A stretch of 64,000 nt of DNA from Candidatus Poribacteria bacterium (GCA_022826805.1 JAJDUH010000024.1:1-64000), one strand, 5' to 3'. Shown: positions 38,001-47,090, numbered from the stretch's first letter. The notes: a model not told the origin generated them from the sequence alone. Translations and numbers: made by a program.

Positions 38001-38909
38001 CCCAATCTCATCGCCATCCTTGAAGACAAACGGGTAACCTTGGATGCCAGCACAGATAAATTAGCCAAGGCTTCCGCCCGGACAAAAGCAGCAACAGCCC
38101 TCGGCGAAATCGGTGGTTCGCGCGCCGCCGAAGCGGTTGGTAAACGTCTCATTGACGATACCGAATATATCATTGCACTTGAAGACGAGGCAAATAGGAA
38201 AGCCAACGGCGCTGACGATCTCAAACGAAACTGGAGTTGGGAAGTCTTTGTCAACGCCTCCAAAGAATTAGACTTACCGGCATTCGTTGCCCCCAAGATG
38301 GCTGCTCGCACAGCAGATGAATGGGAAAATCATCAAGTTAGAAATGCCGCAATGATCGCTTTAGGGAGATGTAGTGCAAGCGGAGCTGGCATGGACATCT
38401 CACGGCTCAAACAACGCTTAGTCGACCCAGATGTCGATATCCGAAAAGCCACAGCACTTACCATTGGACAAGCCGGAATCCGGGAACTCATACCAGAACT
38501 CGTTCAGATAATGGAAGGTGAAAACGAAATCGACAAGGATGTTCGGCGTGCTGCCACACAAGGGCTTGGTGAACTCGCAGATGAAACAACAACCGACGCA
38601 CTTATCGCAGTAATGAACAATGATGACAACCACGTCGAAATCCGGCGTGATGCGTCAAGGGCATTGGGCAACATCGGAACCGACAAAGCGGTAGAGGCTT
38701 TGGTGGCAAAACTAACGGCACTGCACAAAGCGCAAATTACAAGAGGTTTCCGCCTTGATGCTATCAAGGCTCTTGCGGATGCTAAAAACGCGAAGGCTGT
38801 CCCACTGTTAGAATTGGTTCTTCAAGACCAAGACGCAGAGATTCATTTCCAAGCGGCAATCGCCCTCTTTGAAATTACGGGTAAAAGTTACGGCTACAAT
38901 TTCATATAA
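35052..38909 (+). CDS. Large HEAT-repeat lipoprotein
   Basis: This 1285-aa protein starts with a TM-like signal and a lipobox VLLTGC (Cys32), then consists almost wholly of HEAT/PBS-lyase-type helical repeats. Typical units are AVEPLAVALKD-like: VIEPLARALEDD, TIPPLVAALKKD and VVAPLVDVMKN, with ALG.I or ALG.LK ends. More than 20 units can be read. Such proteins form solenoid scaffolds for protein binding. Here it would be anchored at the envelope; no enzyme motif is visible. The start follows AGAGAGGAAA. Confidence 0.88.
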   Translation: MKRPLEHLPWQISVILMFTAAIVLLTGCGEKENRDIIEARTAIVRGDYTAAQAAVQKTEAGNQEAKHLSAFLQNRTRTDTNGWHQAISQSNAYLETLAADILVIKLMEDPDSDELDRQERLTRSQHSISGLFALSLAEAVEKRPELLSELVSHADSAVVTGLLTAEKCYQPDARAAVRQLTTKLGQGEPVVELLQQATHHSDTAIRKEAIRHLGAMRKPELIPIFEDVLAKADSAPEVAYMAIVALEQMRGVLPDSAAIVTGLQLALKNNSAQVRMYAAKLIGTIQAQMAVPDLIRLLADPNIYVKDTAIDALNRIGNPTIAPLLEVLNTEARNLIPDEDTGFTTEYQYIASAYIDNLWLKKYRIGTQSAAIKALGLLKVEEGVEPLIAKLANEELQEEALAALVEMRGVAVPFMIDALKNAPDKIRVKVADGLGQIGDRRAIIPLIEALNTDPHKEVKAFAATGLGNMRARGKNNTAVTALTDALSYDDTTATNAAEALGNISVSTEEAVQRLIIIAMDKQMRETLRSAALTALWRLKPEEAVQPMLLLMFSDETSPVLRANAVKVLSRIQAQETVPILIWVLSTRFDEISDFQRHMKREYKTLDTLRTQVDSFQIQWTADYPQTNYRTWGELKPIPSLVRSEVARALGIIKGDAVIEPLARALEDDGRATVRQSAAWALGEVKGDPTIPPLVAALKKDKQGVVRQEAAIALGKIKGQKVVAPLVDVMKNDKYETTRFEAAKALLEIQAGDKGLVDIVKKGLGNFDDGYEVQAVQNQVIASLKKDGNEATSRFAVEALKSADDEWVRWTLVDVLGAIHKKPAVDAMLAELNHPSYVVRRRAAESLGGFKERRAVDPLIAVLENSNEMKSIRAGAANSLGALKDERASAVLLATLTDENAEIRLKAAAALGNLKDSNAVSKLSEMLENPLEPDDVRAAAVAALGNIGDKSAEPVLIRALDIRVGDIAKNAIVALGKLESETAIPNLIAILEDKRVTLDASTDKLAKASARTKAATALGEIGGSRAAEAVGKRLIDDTEYIIALEDEANRKANGADDLKRNWSWEVFVNASKELDLPAFVAPKMAARTADEWENHQVRNAAMIALGRCSASGAGMDISRLKQRLVDPDVDIRKATALTIGQAGIRELIPELVQIMEGENEIDKDVRRAATQGLGELADETTTDALIAVMNNDDNHVEIRRDASRALGNIGTDKAVEALVAKLTALHKAQITRGFRLDAIKALADAKNAKAVPLLELVLQDQDAEIHFQAAIALFEITGKSYGYNFI

Positions 38910-39025
38910 TTGCCCCTTAACGCGATCAATTTGTAGTGTAATGCTCCTATGTGTAACACGCAATAGTGCTTTCTCTTAGCAGATTCCTAATCAAACAATA
39001 GACTTCTTTCAACAAGGAGAATTTT

Positions 39026-39349
39026 ATGGCTTTTTTTGAATTACGGCAATACAGAACACAACCCGGTCAACGCGAGAACTGGGTGAAATACATGGAAGAG
39101 ACCGTTATTCCTTTCCAGATTTCTAAAGGAATGGTTGTAATCGGTAGTTTCATTGGCGAAGAAGAGGACGATCTTTATGTCTGGATTCGCCGTTTTGAGA
39201 GCGAAGCACAGCGTGAACAACTCTACGCTGCAGTTTATGAGGATGACCGGTGGCTCAATGAAATCTCAGCACGCGTCGGTGAACTCATCGACAGGGAAAA
39301 AATCGTCGTCACGCGGCTTGAACCCACTTCGCGCTCGGTCCATCAATAA
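39026..39349 (+). CDS. NIPSNAP family protein
   Basis: This 107-aa protein is of the dimeric alpha-beta barrel NIPSNAP type: FFELRQYRTQPGQRENWVKY, IGSFIGEEEDDLYVWIRRFE, and EQLYAAVYEDDRWLNE. The biochemical role is unknown. The start ATG 39026 follows AAGGAG. Confidence 0.87.
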   Translation: MAFFELRQYRTQPGQRENWVKYMEETVIPFQISKGMVVIGSFIGEEEDDLYVWIRRFESEAQREQLYAAVYEDDRWLNEISARVGELIDREKIVVTRLEPTSRSVHQ

Positions 39350-39524
39350 GTTTTTTATTCTTCGGTTTGGAAAAAGATGGCGTAGGTTTTCGCTTATCCG
39401 GTCGGGAATCGTAACTTCCACCTACAAGTGGAACTGTAGCTCGTAATGAAATGGAGAGCGGAGACTCAGAAACGCACGGCAAAATTCTAACCTACGTCGT
39501 TTAACCGCAAGGAAAATTAAAAAT
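39350..39524 (+). repeat. Repeat-rich leader ending in a ribosome-binding-site repeat
   Basis: GGTCGGGAATCG...CCACCTACA (39399-39426) belongs to a dispersed family also at 46095 and 56586. TTTAACCGCAAGGAAA, then TTAAAAATATG (39499-39527), provides the Shine-Dalgarno and the start codon of the next gene and recurs at 41644 before the sulfatase. Confidence 0.6.
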
Positions 39525-40271
39525 ATGAACGCTGAAGAAAAATATCTGTTCGACCTGTGGGGGTATATTAACATCGAAAGCGTCTTGGAAACAGACGAAC
39601 TCGCTGAACTGAACGCCCTCATTGATGTCCAAGAGTATGCCGATCCAGTTGACGATGATGTTTATTCCCAAAGATTCGGCGGATTTTTGAACTGGGAGAA
39701 TGACGCATTTCGGAAACTTCTGAATCATCCGCGGATTATGCCGTTTTTAGCAGAGATCGTCGGTCCAAAATTCCGACTCGATCATGTCTACGGCATTTTG
39801 ATGATAAACGGAAATCCAGGTGGAATGCTCCACGGTGGCGGTACGCCATACGACCCAGCGCAGTACTACGTCTTCCGAAACGACAAGATGTATAACGGCT
39901 TAACCGTTGCATCATGGGCATTAACCGACATGCTTCCAGGACACGGAGGTTTCTGCTGTATTCCAGGCAGCCATAAGAGCAATTATCGGTGTCCTGACCG
40001 TTTTCGACCGACCGAGGAGAACAAAATCTGTATGGCACCCGTGCATCAGAAGGCGGGAGATGTCGTCATTTTCACGGAGGCACTGACACACGGCACCCTC
40101 CCTTGGACTGCGACCCATCAACGTCGTTCAATTCTGTTCAAGTACTCACCAGGTCACGCCTCATGGGGACAAGGCAGACACGACGATGAACTCCGTCATC
40201 TGATGTCAGACGAAGATCAGAAATTGATGCTTGAGCCACCCTATGTTGCAAACCGGAAACCAGTGGTATAA
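39525..40271 (+). CDS. Phytanoyl-CoA dioxygenase (PhyH) family protein
   Basis: This 248-aa protein is of the PhyH type. The iron region appears as LHGGGTPYDP (H103) and the distal His as H189 in EALTHGTLPW, followed by R in HQRRSILFKY for 2-oxoglutarate. The pattern differs from the HxD form of the first PhyH gene in this window, so the two are distant paralogues. The start ATG 39525 uses the repeat-borne AAGGAAA. Confidence 0.85.
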   Translation: MNAEEKYLFDLWGYINIESVLETDELAELNALIDVQEYADPVDDDVYSQRFGGFLNWENDAFRKLLNHPRIMPFLAEIVGPKFRLDHVYGILMINGNPGGMLHGGGTPYDPAQYYVFRNDKMYNGLTVASWALTDMLPGHGGFCCIPGSHKSNYRCPDRFRPTEENKICMAPVHQKAGDVVIFTEALTHGTLPWTATHQRRSILFKYSPGHASWGQGRHDDELRHLMSDEDQKLMLEPPYVANRKPVV

Positions 40272-40319
40272 ACGCATCGCCGTAGGTTGGGTTGAACGCA
40301 GTGAAACCCAACGCCTTCA

Positions 40320-41465
40320 TTACCAGTCTGCTACGCTGCCATCTGTATCATAATAGAACTCGCCGCCAAGCTCCTCTGGGTAGGTATCAAGCGTCCGTTC
40401 AGCCTCCTGCTCGTTAATCTCAAACCCAAGTCCTGGCTTCGTTGGTAATTCAATGTGCCCATCTGTAACCCGCCACTCCTCAGCCAATAAACCAGCACCT
40501 AAGCCGTCATCAATCTGCTCTTGAATCAGGAAATTCGGCACAACAGCATCAACATGAAGGGAGGCAGAAAACGCAACCGGTCCGATAGCGCAATGCGGTG
40601 CGATGTGCATGTAGTATACCTCCGCCATGTTGGCAATCTTCTTTAGTTCAGTAATGCCCCCGGCGTGAGAGGTATCAGGCTGCAGATAGGCGACTGCCTG
40701 TTTCTCAAAAACCTCACGAAACCCCCAACGGGTCAGCAGACGTTCGCCTGTTGCAATCGGAAAAGGCACGTGGTCAGAGACCAATTTGAGTGCATCTACA
40801 TTTTCTTGGGGAATCGGTTCTTCAACGAACATCGGACGCATGCCTTTAAGTTCATGACAGATTTCAATGGCGAGTGCCGGTGTCATCTTTCCGTGAAAAT
40901 CAAACGCAAGTTCGACATCGGGTCCGACCCACTCGCGCATGAGATAGGCACGTTCTACGAATTCATCAATAACCGCGGGAGGTTCGTGCCCACGCCACTT
41001 GCCACCGGGACCGCTCTTAAACGCCGTGTAGCCACCCTTCTGTTGTAAAAATTCAAGGCGCTCTTTAGCAGCGGCTTTCCCTTCGTCTGTTAAGCTGCCG
41101 ATGCCCCAATGGGCATAAACACGGATGCGGTCGCGCACAGCACCACCTAACAGCTGATAGGCAGGCATACCGTGATGTTTGCCTGCAATGTCCCACAACG
41201 CTTGATCGATCCCGGATAAGGCAGACATCAGGATGTTACCGCCTCGGAAAAATGCAGAACGATAGACATGTTGCCAGTGATGTTCAATACGCAACGGATC
41301 TTTACCAATGAAATAATCGGCAAGCTCCTCAACAGCAGCACACGTACTTTTCGGTTTACCTTCAAGTGTCGTTTCACCCCAGCCGACGATGCCGGTATCT
41401 GTTGTGAGCTTCACAAGCCGCATCCGACGGCGCGGGTAAAATTGTTCAATAGTAGCAATCTTCAT
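40320..41465 (-). CDS. Galactonate dehydratase-like enolase-superfamily enzyme
   Basis: This 381-aa protein is closely similar to DgoD: RLVKLTTDTGIVGWGE, ADYFIGKDPLRIEHHWQHVYR, SALSGIDQALWDI, FDFHGK, FVEEPIPQEN, ATGERLLTRW, QPDTSHAGGITE, HIAPHCAIGP, and a DGSVADW end. It should take a proton alpha to a sugar-acid carboxylate and lose water. Metal ligands are in D(FHG), E(EP) and E(R). The exact sugar acid is not fixed by sequence. It is convergent to the PhyH gene. Confidence 0.88.
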   Translation of the reverse strand: MKIATIEQFYPRRRMRLVKLTTDTGIVGWGETTLEGKPKSTCAAVEELADYFIGKDPLRIEHHWQHVYRSAFFRGGNILMSALSGIDQALWDIAGKHHGMPAYQLLGGAVRDRIRVYAHWGIGSLTDEGKAAAKERLEFLQQKGGYTAFKSGPGGKWRGHEPPAVIDEFVERAYLMREWVGPDVELAFDFHGKMTPALAIEICHELKGMRPMFVEEPIPQENVDALKLVSDHVPFPIATGERLLTRWGFREVFEKQAVAYLQPDTSHAGGITELKKIANMAEVYYMHIAPHCAIGPVAFSASLHVDAVVPNFLIQEQIDDGLGAGLLAEEWRVTDGHIELPTKPGLGFEINEQEAERTLDTYPEELGGEFYYDTDGSVADW

Positions 41466-41669
41466 TTTTTAATTATAGCCTCCTGGACTGCTCTCCGTTA
41501 CATTGCGAGCAGGTTTTCGATAAGTTTCGACTGGGTTTAGGAATGTTGACATTTTTTCTTCTAAATATCACACCCAACCCATAGCCTGCAACAACGGCGC
41601 AGGCGGACTTAAGGAATACGCGTCAAAGGTTCAAAATCACGTTGTTTAACCGCAAGGAAAGTTAAAAAT

Positions 41670-43004
41670 ATGTCTTCACAACCCAATATTCTTTTTATGA
41701 TTGCCGACGACCACCGGTGGGATGCTATTGGTGGCATGGGCGACCCAACCGTGAAAACACCAACACTGGATTCACTTATGGCGTGCGGAACAACTTTCCG
41801 TCAAACACACATCATGGGATCCCTTGTCGGTGCTGTTTGTGTACCGAGTCGCGCTGCTGTCCTCACCAGTGCGAATCTGTTCCGCAGCGGTGGAAACCAA
41901 ATTAACCGAGATTTGGCAGTTTGGCCACAAGTGATGCGCGAGACGGGGTATCACACATTTTTTACTGGCAAATGGCACAACGACCAACAAACGTTTACCA
42001 ACAGTTTTGATGACGGTGCTAAGATTTTCTTTGGCGGCATGAGTGATCAATATAAAGTGCCAGTTTCCGATTTCGATGCAACGGGGAAATACCCGAATGA
42101 TGCCAGGTACATTGGAGAAAAGTTTTCTACGGAACTATTTACTGATGCCGCCGTGCAATTTATAGAAAACTACAACGAAACGGATCCTTTTTTCCTTTAT
42201 CTCTCCTTTACTTCACCACACGATCCAAGGACCGCCCCAGGAGAATACGCGACGATGTATCCGCCAGAGGAGATACCTGTTCCAGAGAATTTCTTCCCAG
42301 AACACCCGTTCGATAACGGCGAGATGCGCATTCGAGACGAAGTATTAGCACCATTCCCACGCACGCCTGAAATTGTGCAACAACATATCGCCGACTATTA
42401 TGGGATGATTACACACATGGATGCCGAGATGGGTCGTGTTCTACAAACTTTAGAAGCCACTGGACATCTCGAAAACACAATTATTATCTATACCGCCGAT
42501 CACGGACTTGCAGTCGGACAACACGGATTGTTGGGCAAACAGAATCTCTATGACCACAGCATCCGCGTTCCTTCAATATTCGCCGGACCTGGAGTCCCCG
42601 AAGGCGTAACAGTGGATGCCTTAACCTATCTGTACGATGTATTCCCCACCGTTTGTGACCTCACGGAGGTCGCATGTCCAGATACAACTGAAGGGCGCAG
42701 CTTAGTGCCACTGATGAGAGGTGATGTAGAGCGGGTACGAGCAACAGTCTTCGCAGCATATAGGGATATTCAACGTACCATCAGCGATGGACGATGGAAA
42801 TTGATTCGCTACTATGTCTCCGAAGAGACGGGCGCCGGTACAAATTGCATCCAACTTTTTGATCTGGAGCAAGATCCATGGGAGACGACAAACCTTGCCG
42901 ATTTGCCTGAACATGCTGATCGTATCCGTTCACTTGCTGCAGATATGGAAATGTGGCAAAAAGAGACGAACGATTTCATGGAAGGGACGCCAGTGCTGTT
43001 ATAG
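41670..43004 (+). CDS. Sulfatase (formylglycine type)
   Basis: This 444-aa protein has DD13-14 in MIADDH, the formylglycine site C57-V-P-S-R61, GKWH and the C-terminal ADHG motif. It is a second sulfatase, distinct from the one at 22430. There is no signal peptide. It lies divergently from the galactonate dehydratase-like gene, and its leader holds the AACCGCAAGGAAA repeat, which gives the Shine-Dalgarno. Confidence 0.9.
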   Translation: MSSQPNILFMIADDHRWDAIGGMGDPTVKTPTLDSLMACGTTFRQTHIMGSLVGAVCVPSRAAVLTSANLFRSGGNQINRDLAVWPQVMRETGYHTFFTGKWHNDQQTFTNSFDDGAKIFFGGMSDQYKVPVSDFDATGKYPNDARYIGEKFSTELFTDAAVQFIENYNETDPFFLYLSFTSPHDPRTAPGEYATMYPPEEIPVPENFFPEHPFDNGEMRIRDEVLAPFPRTPEIVQQHIADYYGMITHMDAEMGRVLQTLEATGHLENTIIIYTADHGLAVGQHGLLGKQNLYDHSIRVPSIFAGPGVPEGVTVDALTYLYDVFPTVCDLTEVACPDTTEGRSLVPLMRGDVERVRATVFAAYRDIQRTISDGRWKLIRYYVSEETGAGTNCIQLFDLEQDPWETTNLADLPEHADRIRSLAADMEMWQKETNDFMEGTPVLL

Positions 43005-43015
43005 TAGAAACGCAG

Positions 43016-43037
43016 GGACGGGTCTCTGTGCCCGTCC
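43016..43037 (+). terminator. Hairpin between convergent genes
   Basis: GGACGGG (43016-43022) and CCCGTCC (43031-43037) pair perfectly with an 8-base loop between the sulfatase and glycerate kinase genes. There is no T-run, so it may be a weak bidirectional terminator. Confidence 0.45.
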
Positions 43038-43046
43038 ACCCTTTCC

Positions 43047-44195
43047 CTATTGGATGCGTATCCCACTTCCGATAACAACTAATCGTGCCGCCTGCTCTGC
43101 CGTGTCAGCTATTAACCGCACGGCATCTTCAACAGCACCCTCAAGAGACATCGGTTCTTGGACAATACCCAACATAGCATCTATGCCTGCTTCGTAGACG
43201 GCTTCAGCACCCTCACCGATGCCACCAGCAATCGCAATGACAGGGATATTATGTGCTTTCGCCACCTTTGCAACACCGACAGGTGTTTTACCAAATGCCG
43301 TCTGGAAGTCCAATTGCCCCTCACCCGTAAAAACGAGAAAAGCACCCTCTACTTGTTTTTCGAGTTCGACGGCATCAATCATAATATCGACGCCGAGCCT
43401 CAACTCCGCATTGAGAAATGCCATGAGTCCCGCACCTAACCCGCCAGCGGCACCTGCCCCAGGAATGCCATTAAAAGATTTTCCGAGCGTCTGGGTTAAA
43501 ACCCCGTCAAAATGCGCAAGACATTCATCTAAGGTTTCAATCATCTCAGGAGTAGCACCTTTCTGAGGTCCATAGACGTGTGAAGCACCGTTTGGACCGG
43601 TTAACGGATTGTTAACATCGCAGGCAACAACCGTTTCGGTTTCACGAATAGCCGGATGTAAACCTGTTATATCGATTGATCGCAACTTTTTGAGATTTTC
43701 ACCACCGCGCGGCATCTGTTTTCCGTTTTCATCCAACAATCGGACACCGAGTGCCTCCGCCATTCCAACGCCGCCATCGTTTGTCGCGCTGCCGCCAATA
43801 CCGATAATCAAGCGTCTGCAGCCTGCTTCCAAAGCCGCATGGATCAGCTGACCAGTGCCGTAAGTAGTGGTACGAAGCGGGTTTCGTTCGTGCGGCGCAA
43901 CAAGCGTGAGACCAGAGGCAGATGCCATCTCAATGACAGCGGTCTCTCCGTCCGCAAGAATGCCGAACTTGGCATCAACTTCGTTCTCGAGTGGTGCAAG
44001 TACACGATGTGTTCGAATGTGACCACCGGTTGCATCAACGAGGGATTGAACGGTGCCTTCGCCACCGTCTGCCATCGGAACTTTATCAATAATGGCATCT
44101 GGAAACACGCGACGGATCCCCTGCTCGATCGCATTCGCAGCTTCAAGTGCACTGACACTTCCTTTAAATGAATCAGGTGCAACTACAATCTTCAT
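43047..44195 (-). CDS. Glycerate kinase (GarK/GlxK family)
   Basis: This 382-aa protein phosphorylates D-glycerate. Landmarks are MKIVVAPDSFKGSVSALEAA, DKVPMADGGEGTV, IGIGGSATNDGGVGMAEALG, VACDVNNPLTGPNGA, PGAGAAGGLGAGL, and VFTGEGQLDFQTAFGKTP. The length is normal. With the galactonate dehydratase-like enzyme and the Ldh_2 protein it suggests use of sugar acids. The start ATG 44195 has no Shine-Dalgarno, but a promoter places the transcription start at about that base; a longer start at 44231 would lie in the promoter. Confidence 0.92.
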   Translation of the reverse strand: MKIVVAPDSFKGSVSALEAANAIEQGIRRVFPDAIIDKVPMADGGEGTVQSLVDATGGHIRTHRVLAPLENEVDAKFGILADGETAVIEMASASGLTLVAPHERNPLRTTTYGTGQLIHAALEAGCRRLIIGIGGSATNDGGVGMAEALGVRLLDENGKQMPRGGENLKKLRSIDITGLHPAIRETETVVACDVNNPLTGPNGASHVYGPQKGATPEMIETLDECLAHFDGVLTQTLGKSFNGIPGAGAAGGLGAGLMAFLNAELRLGVDIMIDAVELEKQVEGAFLVFTGEGQLDFQTAFGKTPVGVAKVAKAHNIPVIAIAGGIGEGAEAVYEAGIDAMLGIVQEPMSLEGAVEDAVRLIADTAEQAARLVVIGSGIRIQ

Positions 44196-44202
44196 AATCG
44201 AT

Positions 44203-44231
44203 ATTTTATCACAGGCATCACAACTTGTCAA
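44203..44231 (-). promoter_or_regulatory. Sigma70 promoter for glycerate kinase
   Basis: On the minus strand TTGACA (44226-44231) and TAAAAT (44203-44208) are 17 bases apart. Only 7 bases separate the -10 box from ATG 44195, which implies a leaderless mRNA. Confidence 0.7.
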
Positions 44232-44482
44232 GTTCAGGTTACAGGGGCATTTAGTTTATATATTTACTTTATATATATGGATGTTTTTCGTGTTTTTTTA
44301 CCCTTCCAACTCGGTAAGCGAGATTTCCTAACCTCGCTGGCTTGAAAAAAAGGGTGTAAAACCCGATAATTTCTTAAAACTAAATGACCCTAGTGGGTAG
44401 CAGATAAAGGTTGACCTATTTCTGTAATTTATGGTATGCTTTTAGCAAATTATGAGACGAAGGCAAATTGTGTGTTGATAGC

Positions 44483-44839
44483 ACTATAATGTAAAGCACA
44501 GACAAATTTTGCCGCAGTTGGGCACGGTTCGTAACCCACTCGTCGGAAAATCTGGATCTGTCTTCGTCTAAGACATCGAATGCTCCGTTACAGGAATAAG
44601 GGAAAGACTTTTTAGAGCACGTAATGTAAAGTCAAGACAAATTTTCTCGCCTTGATGGGCAGGAAAAATGTAATGCACAGACAAATTCTGCCGCGTAAAT
44701 CAGAATCAAAATCAACGGTATTCATGCCGTGTGGCATTCAGAATCAGAATCAACGGTATGAAGTGCTTATGCACTTCACCGGGTATGAAGCCTATAAAGG
44801 CTTCACCGGGGTATGAAATCCATATGGACTTCACCGGGG
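44483..44839 (+). repeat. Composite repeat cluster: TAATGTAAAG units and four REP-like hairpins
   Basis: The units TAATGTAAAG.(C)A.GACAAATT recur at 44490, 44623 and 44669. Four hairpins follow: 44711-44740 (ATGCC/GGCAT), 44749-44783 (GAAGTGC/GCACTTC), 44783-44811 (GAAGCCT/AGGCTTC) and 44811-44839 (GAAATCC/GGACTTC), each closed by CGGTAT- or GGTAT- and -ACCGGG. The whole gap 44232-44888 holds no gene; AAAACTAAATGACCCT at 44377 also occurs at 59555. Confidence 0.75.
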
Positions 44840-44888
44840 CAAAATTTGTCTTGGAAACCACACCGAAAATTATAGGAGGCACACTTCA

Positions 44889-45659
44889 GTGGTACGTTTC
44901 TTTTCAATTCTATTTATACCCCTTCTCTGTCTTGCAATGGTTGGCTGTGGGGGGGATGGAGAACCCAACATCACGACGCCACCGCCAATTACCAATGCCA
45001 AAAGCATTGCTGTTGCACCATTCTTCGCTGAATCAGCTGAAATAAACGATTTAGGGAGACGCATGACTATTAACCTCGCTACTCGCCTTGAAATCATCTT
45101 CAAGGAGGCAGAATGGGTTTATGACCTTTCAAGCAAGGTTAAGCCGGTCGACGATAAACTCGGAGAATTGGGGTTAACACTGGATCAGGTTTACGCGGAT
45201 CCGGCGTTAGCAGCGAAGCTCGGACAGGCACTTGGTACAGATATGATTATCATCGGTAGGGTTGAAGAGCCAAAATTGACTCGGCAAGATTACAATCAAC
45301 TTCTGATGAAGCAAGGTAGACAGGGCGGAATTTCGGGGACATCCACTTATATTCGGACCCGTCTCACTGCTATTGGTCGTATTCGGGTCAAGGTCGTCGA
45401 TTCAAGCTCTTCAGAGCTTATCTTCAGCAACCGTATCCGTTCTTATCTCAAGTATTGGTACGCCTATCAGACACAGGCGAGCGAACAGCAAACCTTTAAG
45501 AGTGATACAGATAGGCTTGCCGATTTAGGCAAATACCTACCGCTCAGAATTGCTTATATGCTCCATCCGACTGGGTTGAAGTTGGAACCGGAGGAGCAGA
45601 TTTTGCTTAAGCCGGATCTGATACTAAAGGGAACAGGCGGTTTCGTTGAGTTTAATTAG
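44889..45659 (+). CDS. Lipoprotein, CsgG/LpoB-like fold suspected
   Basis: This 256-aa lipoprotein has the lipobox MVGC (Cys20). The body shows SIAVAPFFAESAEINDLGRR, then a helix, then GQALGTDMIIIGRVEEP and RIRVKVVDSSSSELIF, which resembles CsgG/TolB-N-like outer-membrane lipoproteins. I infer the fold only. The start is GTG 44889 with GGAGG 9 bases upstream. It is followed by a hairpin terminator. Confidence 0.75.
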   Translation: MVRFFSILFIPLLCLAMVGCGGDGEPNITTPPPITNAKSIAVAPFFAESAEINDLGRRMTINLATRLEIIFKEAEWVYDLSSKVKPVDDKLGELGLTLDQVYADPALAAKLGQALGTDMIIIGRVEEPKLTRQDYNQLLMKQGRQGGISGTSTYIRTRLTAIGRIRVKVVDSSSSELIFSNRIRSYLKYWYAYQTQASEQQTFKSDTDRLADLGKYLPLRIAYMLHPTGLKLEPEEQILLKPDLILKGTGGFVEFN

Positions 45660-45674
45660 ATAGCACACCAATCT

Positions 45675-45742
45675 ATCGGCGCAGTTCGCAACCTTCTGCT
45701 CTAAAATTGTGGGCGGGTTGTGACCGCGCCGATTTTTGTTTT
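45675..45742 (+). terminator. Rho-independent terminator of the CsgG-like lipoprotein gene
   Basis: ATCGGCGC (45675-45682) pairs with GCGCCGAT (45726-45733). An imperfect inner stem adds to it (GTTCGCAACC with GGTTGTGAC), and TTTTTGTTTT follows. The inner part resembles the dispersed GCGGTT.TAACCGC repeats. Confidence 0.7.
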
Positions 45743-45769
45743 ATACCACATTTCGCTTAGCAAAGGTGT

Positions 45770-46010
45770 AGGTTGGGTTGAGCAGTAAAAATCCAGTTCC
45801 CTTTCGTTTCTACAGAAAATACAGTCCGTTGATGCCCTGTGCAGGCACCAGCAATAGCGAAACCCAACAATCACACCACCCTGAACAGAAAAAACGTTGG
45901 GTTTCACTCGGGGATCCGTTTTTTTAGGGAATCTGATAAACCGTGAAGCTGAGTATCTGCCTACGATTTTTGTGAATCTCCCGTTCAACCCAACCTACAA
46001 GTTGCTGATG
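45770..46010 (+). repeat. Palindromic element bounded by GTAGGTTGGGTTGA
   Basis: GTAGGTTGGGTTGA at 45770 and its inverse TTCAACCCAACCTAC (45993-46007) bound this stretch, with AAACCCAAC and GTTGGGTTTC inside. Single copies of the same motif occur at 24125 and 40274. No gene is visible. It looks like a small non-coding mobile or palindromic repeat. Confidence 0.55.
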
Positions 46011-46027
46011 ACATCTTAAATACGAAA

Positions 46028-46050
46028 GGGGCGAACCTAAGGTTCGCCCC
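46028..46050 (-). terminator. Strong hairpin after the LamG gene
   Basis: GGGGCGAACC and GGTTCGCCCC pair perfectly around TAA. It lies downstream of the minus-strand LamG gene and has T-rich sequence on both sides, so it may work in both directions. Confidence 0.6.
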
Positions 46051-46163
46051 TGCAATTTTTAAGTCAATTCCGACAACTGATAGATGATAGTCGTCGGAAT
46101 TCGGAGATCCGTCCTACAAATGGGACCCGAGTACAGCTGCTGATAGAAGTCTTCTTAGAGATT

Positions 46164-47012
46164 TCATTTTGCTTTGGCTTTGACTGTAAGCGGGATGCCG
46201 GTCTTTGCCCCATTTTTACCCACCAGATGGTGCGCGTTGCCTGATGCATCCGAAAATTTCCCTGTTCCACCCGGTTCATCAAAATGCCATAAGGCAACCG
46301 TTTTTGCATCATTTTCAAACTTGCGCCGCGGCGTGAAACCGTCTTTACCAACATCGTAACGGGCAACCGTCGAGATGCGGACTTCATCAATATATCCCGC
46401 AAAAGCTCCCCAAAAATGCTCGTGACTGGTGGAACCAATTTTCTCTCCAAAACCTCCAAGCGTGAAATCTTTTGGGCGCTTGAAACTTGAGAGATCGTGT
46501 GCGAGCGTTGTGCTTTGCGGTAAGATGTGTGCGAAATCGTTAACGATGGTTGTTGTGTGATACCCATTCGACTGCAAAACGATGTGATGCCATTGGTTCG
46601 GCGAAAGTGCTACTGCTCGGTAAGGTGTCTTGACTAGTTTTTCCTTTATCGTAAAATGTGCTTGAATTCTTAGGAATACATCTCCCTTCTGCCAATCGAT
46701 ATTTTTCCTTATGTCCTCGAATCCCGAGTGAGCATCGTTTACGACATCCATCCGCACCTGCTGGCTGAGAAACATTGCGTGTATATCATCGGCAGGTCGT
46801 GTGGTTGGATATATCCACGCTTCAACGGTGAATTCGTCTGTGCCTTCTGGTAGAAGTATACCGAAGGTTTGAAAGTCTAAAACGGCGTAGTCATCAACTC
46901 CATCAAGGGCTAAATAATTACCACCTGCGGGTGAAGGCGGTGGGACTGCTTTGGCACTCAACGGAATTAATGTGAGCAAAAAGAGGCATGCAAGGATTTG
47001 TCGGTGTATCAT
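46164..47012 (-). CDS. Secreted LamG/concanavalin-like domain protein
   Basis: This 282-aa protein has a signal peptide (MIHRQILACLFLLTLIPLS, cleavage after AKA) and one LamG domain: NYLALDGVDDYAVLDFQTFG, FTVEAWIYPTTRP, WHHIVLQSNG, GYIDEVRISTVARY, and the end ALWHFDEPGGTGKFSDASGN. It probably binds a polysaccharide or is part of a larger surface complex. It is divergent from the Cys-rich peptide gene across a palindromic element. Confidence 0.87.
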   Translation of the reverse strand: MIHRQILACLFLLTLIPLSAKAVPPPSPAGGNYLALDGVDDYAVLDFQTFGILLPEGTDEFTVEAWIYPTTRPADDIHAMFLSQQVRMDVVNDAHSGFEDIRKNIDWQKGDVFLRIQAHFTIKEKLVKTPYRAVALSPNQWHHIVLQSNGYHTTTIVNDFAHILPQSTTLAHDLSSFKRPKDFTLGGFGEKIGSTSHEHFWGAFAGYIDEVRISTVARYDVGKDGFTPRRKFENDAKTVALWHFDEPGGTGKFSDASGNAHHLVGKNGAKTGIPLTVKAKAK

Positions 47013-47090
47013 TTTTTATCTCCTTTTTCATCTAAAAAAACGTGCATTTAACATAAGAAGTTCAGAAAGAGAACTCTCTATAATTTAAGG

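Noticed and set aside
37556..38311. Long minus-strand frame (251 aa) inside the HEAT-repeat gene
   Set aside because: It is a Ser/Ala-rich shadow of the repetitive coding strand, with no ribosome-binding site.
44711..44839. Tandem hairpins as a CRISPR array
   Set aside because: The spacing is about 28 bases, the parts between constant flanks are palindromes rather than unique spacers, and no cas gene is near.
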